A DNA stretch of 27,161 bases. Source: CAZYEI01 sp964646425 (GTDB taxonomy: Bacteria > Bacillota_I > Bacilli_A > RFN20 > JAISJY01). This document shows positions 15,152 to 23,279 of this stretch, one piece after another (within the stretch, counting starts at the first letter, position 1; every line of letters begins with the position of its first letter). Under the pieces are notes generated by a model. It made no database searches, was not told the origin of the DNA, and saw nothing but the letters and a program-made list of their open reading frames with translations. Made by a program: the position numbers and the translations under genes. The stretch lies in contig CAZYEI010000016.1 in the NCBI GenBank assembly GCA_964646425.1, forward strand, positions 1 to 27,161, given 5' to 3'.

Positions 15152-16960
15152 ATGGAAAAAAATGATAGTTATTTGCCTGATTATGATTATCTATTTAAGA
15201 AGAATACTAAAAAGAAATCTAATTTTATAATTAAAGCCTTAAAAAGAAATGTTAAACCGATAATTTTATCTTTATTAATATACATCATTAAAGCAGCTCC
15301 TGTATATGTTATTCCTTTATTAACGGCAGATATTATTAATGTAGTAACAAATCAATCAGCTAATGCTTTAACTAGAATTATAATTGATGCGATTGTAATT
15401 TTTTTGTTGCTATTAGAAAATATCCCGATGAATGCTCTTTATCATAAAATAAGCGATAATATATTAAGAAAAACTGGTGCTGGTATTCGTTCTAGTGTTG
15501 TGCGAAAACTGCAACAATTATCTATTTCTTATCATAAAGAAATAGAGTCTGGTAAAATGCAAACGAAGTTTATTAAAGATATTGATAGTAGTGAAGTATT
15601 GTTGAATACAATAATTAAACATATAATTCCTGCTTTTATAAACTTGATTATTGCTATTTGTATAGCAATAGCTAAAAGTGGCATAGTTACTTTATTTTTT
15701 ATTGTGGTCATACCATTTAATGTACTTCTAACTCAAATGTTTCGTAAGAAAATCAGAACTAATAATCGATCTTATCGTAGAGAAATGGAAAATATATCTT
15801 CACAAATGACGGTTATGCTAGAAATGATACCCGTTACTAAAGCTCATGGCCTTGAAGAACAAGAAATAAAAAATATGAATGAAGAAATTTTTGAATTAAA
15901 AAATAAAGCACTAAAAGTTGATAGAACTAATGCTTTTTTTAATTCATTTGCGTGGTGTTTATCTAATTTTTTAAGTTGCAGTTGTTTGATATTTACTGCA
16001 ATCCTTTGTTTAACTGGCAAATTTGGTATAGAAGTTGGAGATGTTGTTTTATATCAATCATTATTTTCACAAATTAATGGAAATATTCAAGGTATTATTA
16101 ATATGATTCCTCAAATAACTCAAGGAAGCGAGTCATTATCTTCAATTAATGAAATAATGAATGCAAATGATGTAGAAGATAATGAAAATAAGGAAATCTT
16201 AAAGAAGATCGATGGTGATATTGAATTTAGAAATGTTTATTACAATTATCCTAATAATAATGAATGTATTATTAAGAACTTTAATTTATCAGTAAAAAAA
16301 GGTGAATGTATTGCTTTAGTTGGTAAAAGTGGTAGTGGTAAAACAACTATAATTAATATGATTATTGGATTTTTATTAGCAAATCAAGGAGAAATATTTA
16401 TTGATGGAAAATCATTAAAAGAAATAAATCTTAGTGAATATCGTCATTTTATTTCTGTTGTTCCACAAAACGCCATACTTTTTCCAGGAACAATTAGAGA
16501 AAATATTACTTATGGTTTAACTAATTATGATGAAGAGACATTAGCAAAAGTTATTGAACAAGCAAATTTAAAGGAATTTATTGATTCATTACCTAATGGT
16601 CTAGATTATTCTTTAAAAGAACATGCTAATAATTTAAGCGGAGGTCAAAAACAAAGAATTACGATTGCGAGAGCTTTAATTAGAAATCCATCTATTTTGA
16701 TATTTGATGAGGCAACAAGTGCATTAGATAGTATTTCTGAATATAAAGTACAAGAAGCAATTTCAAAATCAATTCAAGGTAGAACAACTTTTATTGTTGC
16801 ACATAGATTATCTACAATTAGAAATGCAGATAGAATTATTGTAATGGATGATGGCTTAATTGTAGAAAATGGCACATATGATGAATTAATGAATAAAAAA
16901 GGCTACTTTTATGAATTGAAAGAATTAAATGATTTAACATTTAAAAAAGTAAATGAATAA
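15152..16960 (+). CDS. ABC exporter, fused permease and ATPase (ABCB/MsbA-like)
   Basis: A 602-residue half-transporter that would function as a homodimer. ATG 15152 is chosen because GGGTGA lies six bases upstream; GTG at 15143 overlaps that site. Residues about 1-32 are a Lys-rich cytoplasmic N-terminus, about 33-320 the six-helix type I exporter membrane domain, and about 348-590 the ATPase: Walker A GKSGSGKTT (391-399), signature LSGGQKQR (from 495), Walker B ILIFDEATSAL, H-loop VAHRLS. The motif order is complete. The substrate is not evident; relatives export lipids, peptides or drugs. A TATAAT at 15129-15134 may be its -10. It ends in a strong bidirectional terminator, so it is transcribed alone. 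Confidence 0.9.
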   Translation: MEKNDSYLPDYDYLFKKNTKKKSNFIIKALKRNVKPIILSLLIYIIKAAPVYVIPLLTADIINVVTNQSANALTRIIIDAIVIFLLLLENIPMNALYHKISDNILRKTGAGIRSSVVRKLQQLSISYHKEIESGKMQTKFIKDIDSSEVLLNTIIKHIIPAFINLIIAICIAIAKSGIVTLFFIVVIPFNVLLTQMFRKKIRTNNRSYRREMENISSQMTVMLEMIPVTKAHGLEEQEIKNMNEEIFELKNKALKVDRTNAFFNSFAWCLSNFLSCSCLIFTAILCLTGKFGIEVGDVVLYQSLFSQINGNIQGIINMIPQITQGSESLSSINEIMNANDVEDNENKEILKKIDGDIEFRNVYYNYPNNNECIIKNFNLSVKKGECIALVGKSGSGKTTIINMIIGFLLANQGEIFIDGKSLKEINLSEYRHFISVVPQNAILFPGTIRENITYGLTNYDEETLAKVIEQANLKEFIDSLPNGLDYSLKEHANNLSGGQKQRITIARALIRNPSILIFDEATSALDSISEYKVQEAISKSIQGRTTFIVAHRLSTIRNADRIIVMDDGLIVENGTYDELMNKKGYFYELKELNDLTFKKVNE

Positions 16961-16962
16961 AT

Positions 16963-17001
16963 AAAACGATATACTCAAATAATTACTGAGTATATCGTTT
17001 T
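16963..17001. terminator. bidirectional terminator
   Basis: Perfect 15-base arms AAAACGATATACTCA (16963-16977) and their complement (16987-17001) around a 9-base loop; it serves the ABC exporter and the convergent unknown gene. Confidence 0.85.
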
Positions 17002-17002
17002 A

Positions 17003-17359
17003 TTAATCTCCATAATCTGAACCACGACTTATATCATTTATTCTGATTTTGCATAAATCGATTATATCACGGAAATCTAGATAAATAGCGTTTTCTAAGT
17101 TTGTAGTAATAACATTATCGTTTTCTTCATCGTGATCTCCTACAAATACAACAAGATGATTATTTACAACAATTTCTTTCATTTTATCTAATATTTGTTG
17201 AGTATAAGGCTCTTGGTAATGAAGTGCTGCAAAATTATCTAGTTTAACTTTAAAAATTGGTTCGATATAGTATCGATATCCAGCACCTTCATAGCAAATT
17301 GAAAATGGGTTGCTGGTATCTTTTGTTTTCTTTACTGGTAAATTAAAATCAAAGTCCAT
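17003..17359 (-). CDS. hypothetical protein, 118 aa
   Basis: I do not recognise this protein. From ATG 17359, preceded by AAGGAGAT on the minus strand, it gives 118 residues; a longer reading from 17386 would place the start upstream of that ribosome binding site and in the promoter. It has no signal peptide or membrane segment, an early FSICYEGAGYRYYIEP stretch, a central hydrophobic strand HLVVFVGDHDEEND and an acidic, soluble C-terminal half. No catalytic motif is apparent. It is divergent from ung with overlapping promoters and convergent with the ABC exporter. Codon use looks like its neighbours, and the good ribosome binding site, promoter and terminator argue that it is a real gene. 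Confidence 0.75.
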   Translation of the reverse strand: MDFDFNLPVKKTKDTSNPFSICYEGAGYRYYIEPIFKVKLDNFAALHYQEPYTQQILDKMKEIVVNNHLVVFVGDHDEENDNVITTNLENAIYLDFRDIIDLCKIRINDISRGSDYGD

Positions 17360-17383
17360 ATATAGTATCTCCTTATAGCAAAA

Positions 17384-17420
17384 CAATTATAGCATATTAT
17401 ATATTATTTTGCTATAATTG
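17384..17420. promoter_or_regulatory. divergent overlapping promoters in an 11-bp inverted repeat
   Basis: CAATTATAGCA (17384-17394) and TGCTATAATTG (17410-17420) are perfect inverted copies. Each contains an extended -10 TGCTATAAT, one reading right toward ung (TATAAT 17413-17418), one left toward the 118-aa gene (17386-17391). Neither has a good -35. Confidence 0.6.
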
Positions 17421-17445
17421 AGTAAGTAAATGGGTGGTGTTAGTT

Positions 17446-18108
17446 ATGACTTTTTTGGAATTGTATGAAGCTGAAAAAGAAAAAGAATATTTCAAAAAAT
17501 TAGCAGTTTTTGTTAATAACGAGTATAAAAATTATACTATATATCCTAAAAAAGATGAAATATTTTTTGCATTAAAAGCATGTGAATTAGATAAAATTAA
17601 GGTTGTTATATTAGGGCAAGATCCTTATCATAATGAAAATCAAGCACATGGTATGTGTTTTTCAGTTCCTGTTTCGCAAAAAGAAATCCCACCTTCTCTT
17701 CAAAATATTTATAAAGAAGTTCAAAGTGATTTAGGATGTTATATCCCTAATAATGGATATTTAAAAAAATGGGCAGATCAAGGTGTTTTATTGTTGAATA
17801 CTGTTCTTACTGTTAGAGCACATCAAGCAAATTCTCATGCTAATAGAGGATGGGAAATATTTACTGATAGAATAATTGAAGAATTGGATAAATCTAATCA
17901 ACCTTTAGTTTTTTTGCTATGGGGAAGTCCTGCTCAAAGAAAAAAGATTTTGTTGCATAATCCTAATCATTTGGTATTAACTGCTCCACATCCAAGTCCC
18001 TTATCTGCTTATCGTGGATTTTTTGGATGCAAGCATTTTAGTAAAACAAATTCTTATTTAGTTAGTAATGGATTAACACCGATAGATTGGCAAATTGAAA
18101 ATATATAA
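17446..18108 (+). CDS. ung: uracil-DNA glycosylase
   Basis: A 220-residue family 1 UDG that excises uracil from DNA. Catalytic Asp59 lies in GQDPYH, with the following HGMCFSVP strand; the second motif HPSPLSAYRGFFGCKHF provides His182, and LLWGSPAQ is the strand before it. Length is normal. ATG 17446 is chosen because GGGTGGTG (17432-17439) is the ribosome binding site and overlaps an alternative GTG at 17434. It shares a promoter region with a divergent 118-aa gene. It acts with Dut (prevention) and ExoA (AP-site cleavage), both encoded in this window. Confidence 0.97.
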   Translation: MTFLELYEAEKEKEYFKKLAVFVNNEYKNYTIYPKKDEIFFALKACELDKIKVVILGQDPYHNENQAHGMCFSVPVSQKEIPPSLQNIYKEVQSDLGCYIPNNGYLKKWADQGVLLLNTVLTVRAHQANSHANRGWEIFTDRIIEELDKSNQPLVFLLWGSPAQRKKILLHNPNHLVLTAPHPSPLSAYRGFFGCKHFSKTNSYLVSNGLTPIDWQIENI

Positions 18109-18164
18109 CTTATTTTAATGAAAAATATAAGAAAGAATTTTATATAGATTTTTTATTTATGTGG

Positions 18165-18173
18165 TGTTATAAT
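18165..18173 (+). promoter_or_regulatory. extended -10 upstream of galU
   Basis: TGT-TATAAT (18165-18173), about 67 bases before the galU start; no clear -35. Confidence 0.45.
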
Positions 18174-18239
18174 GAACAAGGAAGTAAATAATGTCTATTG
18201 AACATAATTTATTTAGCTTTAGGAAAAGGAGGTATAGCG

Positions 18240-19118
18240 ATGAGCAAGAAAATAAGAAAAGCTGTTATTCCTGCCGCAGGGTATGGAACAAGATTTTTAC
18301 CTATTACAAAAGCGTTAGCTAAAGAAATGTTACCAATCGTTGATACCCCTGCGATTCAATATATTGTTGAAGAAGCAATCCAAAGTGGTATTGAAGAATT
18401 TATAGTAATAGTAAGTGCTAATAAAAATTCTATTATGGATTACTTTGATAGAAATTTAGAATTAGAAACAATTTTAAAAGAAAAAGGTAAAAATAAAGAA
18501 TTAGATTTAATTACAGATTTACCATCTAAAGTAAATATTCATTTTATACGTCAAAAAGAGTTATTGGGATTAGGACATGCAGTATTGTGTGCTAAAACTT
18601 TTATTGGAGATGAACCATTTGCTGTGCTTTTAGGTGATGATGTATATGTTGGAGACCCTAAACCTACACTTAAACAAATGATAGATGCATATAATGAAGT
18701 TGGCTCATCAATTGTTGGTACAATTGAAGTACCATTAGAAGCCACAAAACAATATGGCATTTGTGATTTAGAAAATAGTCAAGATGACAAAATTGTGCAA
18801 AAGATAAAGAGTGTTGTAGAGAAACCACAAGATAATCCACCTTCTAGATTAGCAATTGGGGGGAGATATATTTTATCTCCAAAAATCTTTGAATTGTTAG
18901 AACATCAACCTCGTGGAGTTGGAAATGAGATTCAGTTAACTGATTCTATTAAAAGATTGATGGAAACAGAAGATGTATATTCTTGTAAATTAACTGGCAA
19001 AAGATATGATATAGGCTCAAAAATTGGATTCATAGAAGCAACCATTGATTTTGCACTAAAAAGACCTGATTTAAAAGATCAAGTTATTGATTTACTTAAG
19101 AATAAAGAAATTGAATAA
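18240..19118 (+). CDS. galU: UTP--glucose-1-phosphate uridylyltransferase
   Basis: A 292-residue nucleotidyltransferase making UDP-glucose, the donor for glycolipids, teichoic acid glucosylation and exopolysaccharide. The N-terminal nucleotide-binding motif PAAGYGTRFLPITKALAKEM and PIVDTPAIQYIVEE are classical; LLGDDVYVG carries the metal-binding Asp, VVEKPQ contacts the sugar, and GRYILSP and GVGNEIQLTD follow. ATG 18240 has AAGGAGG seven bases upstream; a longer reading from TTG 18198 lacks one. Length is that of bacterial GalU. It is transcribed alone and closed by a hairpin. Confidence 0.96.
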   Translation: MSKKIRKAVIPAAGYGTRFLPITKALAKEMLPIVDTPAIQYIVEEAIQSGIEEFIVIVSANKNSIMDYFDRNLELETILKEKGKNKELDLITDLPSKVNIHFIRQKELLGLGHAVLCAKTFIGDEPFAVLLGDDVYVGDPKPTLKQMIDAYNEVGSSIVGTIEVPLEATKQYGICDLENSQDDKIVQKIKSVVEKPQDNPPSRLAIGGRYILSPKIFELLEHQPRGVGNEIQLTDSIKRLMETEDVYSCKLTGKRYDIGSKIGFIEATIDFALKRPDLKDQVIDLLKNKEIE

Positions 19119-19126
19119 AAATTTAG

Positions 19127-19156
19127 ATGGAATGAGTTTATCATTCCATTTTATTT
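19127..19156 (+). terminator. terminator of galU
   Basis: ATGGAATGA (19127-19135) pairs with TCATTCCAT (19141-19149) across a 5-base loop, then TTTATTTT. Confidence 0.75.
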
Positions 19157-19290
19157 TCTAAGGTATAAATTTTTATAATGCTTTATAAATAAAATGATAT
19201 AAGATTAATAATTCAACTAAGATATACTTTTTTAATATATTTTTAGAGAATATAATTTGTTTGTGTTAAATAAAAAAGGAGGAAAATTTT

Positions 19291-20280
19291 ATGGCATTTA
19301 TAGAAGTAAAAAATTTATCAAAAGTTTTTAAAAAGCCAATTCGTGGAGAAGGGCTTAAAGCAATGATAAAGACTTTATTTTCAAGAAAATACGAAAAAAT
19401 AGTAGCAGTAGAAAATATCTCTTTTTCAATTAATGAAGGAGAAATAGTGGGATATATTGGTGCTAATGGAGCTGGAAAGAGTACTACTATTAAAATGATG
19501 TGTGGTATTTTGCATCCGACAAGTGGAGAAGTATTAATTGATAATAAGGGCTTTGATAAATATCGAAAAGAAATCAATAAAGAAATTGGCGTAGTTTTTG
19601 GCCAAAAAACACAATTATGGTGGGATATCCCTTTAATTGAAACATATAAGATATTAAAAAGTATTTATGAAGTAAGTGATGAAGATTATAACGAAAGATT
19701 TAATTATTTATGTGATTTGTTAGATTTAAAATCATTTTTAAATCAAAATGTTCGTCAACTTTCTTTAGGACAAAGAATGAGAGCAGATTTTGCCGCTGCT
19801 TTAATTCATTCACCTAAATTAGTATATTTAGATGAACCTACTATTGGACTTGATGTTTTAGTTAAAGATAAAATTCGTAAAGCAATAAAAGAATTAAACA
19901 AAAAATACAATACAACAGTTATATTAACAACACATGATATGAAAGATATTGAAGAATTATGTAATAGAATTATTATTATTGATAAAGGAAATATTTTATA
20001 TGATGGATCTTTGCATGATATTAAGTATAAATTTGGCAATACAAAGACAGTTTATATACCATTAAATTCTAATATTGATGAAGATATGTTAAAGAAAAAG
20101 TTCAATGAAATAACTTTAGAAAAGAACGATGAAAACATTATATTAAAGTTCTCTTTAAATAATATAGATTTAGATGAATTATTACTACATTTAATAAATG
20201 AATACCATATAAAAGATTTTAAGATAGAGGATATCTCAATTGAAGATATTACTAAAAAATTATATGAAAAGAGTAATTAG
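19291..20280 (+). CDS. ABC-2 type transporter ATP-binding protein (COG4586-like)
   Basis: A 329-residue ATPase, first gene of a three-gene exporter. ATG 19291 is preceded by AAGGAGG at seven bases. Visible: Walker A GANGAGKST (about 64-72), Q-loop GQKTQLWWDIP, signature LSLGQRMRA, Walker B LVYLDEPTIGLD, and H-loop TTHDMKDIE. The early basic insert around KPIRGEGLKAMIKTLF and the SLGQRMRADFAAAL form are typical of COG4586 rather than of NatA or drug-type ATPases. The C-terminal about 90 residues form an extra alpha/beta domain. Its last 17 bases overlap the first permease gene. The transported substrate is unknown. Confidence 0.92.
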   Translation: MAFIEVKNLSKVFKKPIRGEGLKAMIKTLFSRKYEKIVAVENISFSINEGEIVGYIGANGAGKSTTIKMMCGILHPTSGEVLIDNKGFDKYRKEINKEIGVVFGQKTQLWWDIPLIETYKILKSIYEVSDEDYNERFNYLCDLLDLKSFLNQNVRQLSLGQRMRADFAAALIHSPKLVYLDEPTIGLDVLVKDKIRKAIKELNKKYNTTVILTTHDMKDIEELCNRIIIIDKGNILYDGSLHDIKYKFGNTKTVYIPLNSNIDEDMLKKKFNEITLEKNDENIILKFSLNNIDLDELLLHLINEYHIKDFKIEDISIEDITKKLYEKSN

Positions 20281-21109
20281 AAAATTAAAACAATATTTGC
20301 CTTTTTCAAGGGCAGGTATGCAATCTTTATTAATATATAAAGCACAAAATTTTATGTGGTTAATTATTTCATTTGTTGAATTGTTTTTTGTAGTATTCTT
20401 ATATCAAGCAATTTATAAAAGTTCTGAAAATGGAATGGATTCTGTAATTAATGGATTTACATTTTATGAGATGGTATTGTATATGATTACATCATTTGTT
20501 TTTTCATTTATTGTTTCATCTAGTGAGACAAGTTGGAACATTTTTACAGATGTTCAAGAAGGTACAATTGCCAACACATTGACAAAGCCTGTTTCGTATA
20601 GATTAAGACATCTATTTACTTATTTTGGGGCTATTGTAATTGGATATGCTATTATGGTTATTCCAATTTTAACAATCGTATATGGATGTTTTATTGGTTT
20701 TGGTTTGATAAAAATTGAAGTTACTAGATTTATTATAAATATATTATTGTTTTTACTATTTTCAATAGTTGCATGTTTAATTAATGATGCATTATGTTAT
20801 TTTGTGGGATTATTAACGTTTTTTACTGAACATATGTTTGGTTTAAATATGTTTAAAAGTGCAATTCAATCTTTTTTGAGTGGAACAATGATTCCGTTAT
20901 CATATATGGGGACATTTGGCGTATTTTGTTCTTATACGCCTTTTGCCTTCATGAATTCTACTCCAGTTCTTACGCTAATTGGTAAGATTGAATTAAGTAG
21001 TGCACTATTATATCTTGGAATAGGCATTATTTGGTTACTATTTATGGAGCTGATTAATCATTTATTCTTTAAATATTGTATAAAAAAAGTGAGTGTGCAA
21101 GGAGGTTAG
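20264..21109 (+). CDS. ABC-2 type permease (COG4587-like)
   Basis: A 281-residue membrane protein with a short basic N-terminus (MKRVIRKLKQYLPFSRAG) and about six transmembrane helices. I use ATG 20264, which overlaps the ATPase gene by 17 bases; no strong ribosome binding site lies before it, so translational coupling is likely. A longer reading from TTG 20240 is possible. Between helices 2 and 3 it has EGTIANTLTKPVSYRLRHL, the conserved G-x-I-x-x-L-x-K-P-x-x-Y-x-x-R loop of this permease group. It should pair with the next gene product to form a heterodimeric channel. Confidence 0.88.
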   Translation: MKRVIRKLKQYLPFSRAGMQSLLIYKAQNFMWLIISFVELFFVVFLYQAIYKSSENGMDSVINGFTFYEMVLYMITSFVFSFIVSSSETSWNIFTDVQEGTIANTLTKPVSYRLRHLFTYFGAIVIGYAIMVIPILTIVYGCFIGFGLIKIEVTRFIINILLFLLFSIVACLINDALCYFVGLLTFFTEHMFGLNMFKSAIQSFLSGTMIPLSYMGTFGVFCSYTPFAFMNSTPVLTLIGKIELSSALLYLGIGIIWLLFMELINHLFFKYCIKKVSVQGG

Positions 21110-21111
21110 TT

Positions 21112-21903
21112 ATGAGATATATTCGTTTATATTTGATATATGCTAAAAGGTCATTAATGGCTAAACTTATTTATAAAGCAAATGTATTCATAGGAATAGT
21201 TGCCTTCTTATTTACAGAAATATCATCATTACTTACTTTATATTTGTTAATTAATGTTGTTCCATCACTTGATGGATATACAAAATATGAAATAGGGATG
21301 TTATTTGCTTTGACCAATATGGCTATAGGTATAGACCATTTACTTACAGATAGACTATGGACTGTTGCCTATTGGGAAGTAAGAGGTGGAAAGATGGATC
21401 ATTTATTTCTACGGCCATTGCCGGTTTTATTTCAGGTTTTAGCATCCGAGATTCAATTAGAAGCTTTGGGAGAATTAATTGTAGCTATAGCATTAATGTT
21501 TATTTGTGGTAATTATGTATCATTTAATTTAAATTTCAGCAATATTTTATTGATTATTGTGGGTGTATTATGTGCAAGTGTTATTATTTCAGCGTTTAAA
21601 ATATTGATTACTTCTTTTGCCTTTGTTTTTAAAAGAAGTGGGCCTTTATTGCAATTTGTTTATAATTTTACAACCTATTCAAAATATCCAATGAAAATAT
21701 ATCCTAAAGCAATTCAATTTATATTGATGTTTATTATTCCTTTAGGAGTTTGCATTTTCTTGCCATTTGATAATTTATTTAATCATAATTATAATCCGTA
21801 TTTGTTATGTGTATACATATTAATTATCACACTAATCTTTGCTTTTGTTTCAGGTATAGTATGGAATAAATGTTCAAAGAAATATGAAAGTACCGGATCA
21901 TAA
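21112..21903 (+). CDS. ABC-2 type permease (COG3694-like)
   Basis: A 263-residue membrane protein with about six helices, partner of the preceding permease. ATG 21112 lies two bases after the previous stop and five bases after AAGGAGGT (21100-21107), which is embedded in the end of that gene; an upstream in-frame start at 21076 lies inside the neighbour. The loop WEVRGGKMDHLFLRPLPVLFQ corresponds to the G-x-x-x-x-L-x-R-P-x-x-x-x-x-Q motif of COG3694. The trio ATPase-permease-permease is a conserved export unit; proposed substrates in the literature are varied, and nothing here decides. Confidence 0.88.
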   Translation: MRYIRLYLIYAKRSLMAKLIYKANVFIGIVAFLFTEISSLLTLYLLINVVPSLDGYTKYEIGMLFALTNMAIGIDHLLTDRLWTVAYWEVRGGKMDHLFLRPLPVLFQVLASEIQLEALGELIVAIALMFICGNYVSFNLNFSNILLIIVGVLCASVIISAFKILITSFAFVFKRSGPLLQFVYNFTTYSKYPMKIYPKAIQFILMFIIPLGVCIFLPFDNLFNHNYNPYLLCVYILIITLIFAFVSGIVWNKCSKKYESTGS

Positions 21904-21907
21904 AATA

Positions 21908-21942
21908 AAAGCGATAGGAGATATAAATTCTTCTATCGCTTT
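21908..21942. terminator. bidirectional terminator
   Basis: A 14-pair stem with one G-T pair (21908-21921 with 21929-21942, AAAGCGATAG...CTATCGCTTT) and a 7-base loop separates the ABC-2 operon from the convergent PTS permease gene. Only interrupted T runs follow. Confidence 0.7.
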
Positions 21943-21964
21943 CTTGTTTATATGTAATTGATGT

Positions 21965-23023
21965 TTAGATGTCTAATTTCAAATCTGCTTTTGTATATAG
22001 TTTTAAGACATCACAGCAAATGTAGTCAAATAATAAGGTTAGGATTACTGAACCAATTAATTGAATTCCAAATATTGAAATATATGCCATAGGGTTATTA
22101 TAACCCATTTGTTCAAATACTGATAATTGTCCTACTAGACCGCAACTTCCCATTCCAGCCCCACTGCTTGTTGATTGAGTGTTAAATAAACAAACTCCAA
22201 TAGGACCTAAGATTAGACTTGATAAAATTGTAGGTAACCATATGGCAGGCTTTTTGATAATATTAGGCCAATATAACATTGAAGTGCCAATTCCTACACT
22301 TATAGACTTTCCGATATTATTTTTTGCTTTAAATGATTGAACGGCAAATCCAATCATTTGTGCGCTACATCCAATTAATGCCGCACCTGCAGCTAATGGA
22401 GTATTTCCAATATTAATTGCAACACATACTGCCACACTTGATATTGGCATTGTAAGAACCATTCCCATAATTGCAGCGATAATCATTGACATCAAACCTG
22501 GCATTAGTGGCATAGCTATTTCGATAATTCTTTGAATACCATATATTATATAGTAACTAGGATAGATAAGAATAAATCCAAGAATTGTTCCAATAGTAAT
22601 GTATAAAAATGGGACTAATAAGATATCGATAGGCGTTTTCTTTTTTAGGAAAGAATTAATTATTATTATCGTAAAAATAATAACTAAATATATAAGTAGT
22701 GGATTCTTACTACCATTAGTGCTTGAAAAAATAGGGATTGGCTTATTATATGCTTTTAAGTTAATTGCACTTGTTATTCCTCCTAAAGAAGCACATGAAA
22801 TTAATTCTAATAATGTAATATCTTTTTTGGTCGATACAGCTACACCAATAGCAATTCCAGTTCCCATAAGACTAATAATTACATTAGCAATATCAATACC
22901 AATTTGAAATCCATTGCCAAGACTAAATAGCTGTTTTAATATTGTCCCGATAATTAATGTGGCAAATAAGCCAGTGGCCATTCCACTAGAAGTTTTACTA
23001 ATAAAATTTAATATTTTCTTCAT
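21965..23023 (-). CDS. PTS EIIC_2-type membrane permease
   Basis: A 352-residue polytopic membrane protein (about ten helices) of the PTS_EIIC_2 (PF13303) type. Recognisable conserved stretches are CSAQMIGFAVQSFKAKN and STSSGAGMGSCGLVGQ, plus PGLMSMIIAAIMGMVLTMPIS. ATG 23023 is chosen because AGGTGA sits five bases upstream on the minus strand; an in-frame GTG at 23032 overlaps it. No EIIA, EIIB or kinase gene is adjacent, as is common for this stand-alone group, so phosphotransfer would depend on proteins encoded elsewhere, or the protein may transport without it. The upstream region has a promoter and a hairpin-forming leader, listed separately. Confidence 0.85.
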   Translation of the reverse strand: MKKILNFISKTSSGMATGLFATLIIGTILKQLFSLGNGFQIGIDIANVIISLMGTGIAIGVAVSTKKDITLLELISCASLGGITSAINLKAYNKPIPIFSSTNGSKNPLLIYLVIIFTIIIINSFLKKKTPIDILLVPFLYITIGTILGFILIYPSYYIIYGIQRIIEIAMPLMPGLMSMIIAAIMGMVLTMPISSVAVCVAINIGNTPLAAGAALIGCSAQMIGFAVQSFKAKNNIGKSISVGIGTSMLYWPNIIKKPAIWLPTILSSLILGPIGVCLFNTQSTSSGAGMGSCGLVGQLSVFEQMGYNNPMAYISIFGIQLIGSVILTLLFDYICCDVLKLYTKADLKLDI

Positions 23024-23049
23024 TTGATTCACCTATACTTTATTCTTGT

Positions 23050-23091
23050 GTAAATGGTAGTTTGTAATTAAAAATACTAAGCGCCATTTAC
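23050..23091 (-). promoter_or_regulatory. hairpin in the 5' leader of the PTS permease mRNA
   Basis: GTAAATGG (minus strand, 23091-23084) pairs with CCATTTAC (23057-23050); after a 4-base bulge, TAGT pairs with ACTA, leaving a 14-base loop. No T run follows. It begins about seven bases after the predicted transcript start. Confidence 0.5.
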
Positions 23092-23104
23092 TATATTTAT
23101 AAAC

Positions 23105-23133
23105 ATTAGAGTTTATTTATAATAGATATTCAA
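23105..23133 (-). promoter_or_regulatory. promoter of the PTS permease gene
   Basis: On the minus strand TTGAAT (23133-23128), 17 bases, TCTAAT (23110-23105). The -10 is flanked by a 6-base inverted repeat ATAAAC/GTTTAT (23099-23104 and 23111-23116), a possible operator. Confidence 0.5.
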
Positions 23134-23195
23134 TTATCTATCTCTTTAAAAATACACCTTAAATGTGACTTTGTAAATAAAAAAATATTAATATA

Positions 23196-23204
23196 TGCTA
23201 TAAT
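23196..23204 (+). promoter_or_regulatory. extended -10 upstream of the sigma factor gene
   Basis: TGC-TATAAT (23196-23204), about 75 bases before the sigma factor start. No good -35 at standard spacing. Confidence 0.45.
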
Positions 23205-23279
23205 ATAATAAATTGCACCCATAGTATAATAAACATTGTATTATTATGTGTAAGACTTTTCTAAGTTAGGGATGAGATT

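Noticed and set aside
23221..23250. Imperfect AT palindrome before the sigma gene as an operator
   Set aside because: Arms match only in part (ATAATA/TATTAT) and such matches are frequent in this base composition.
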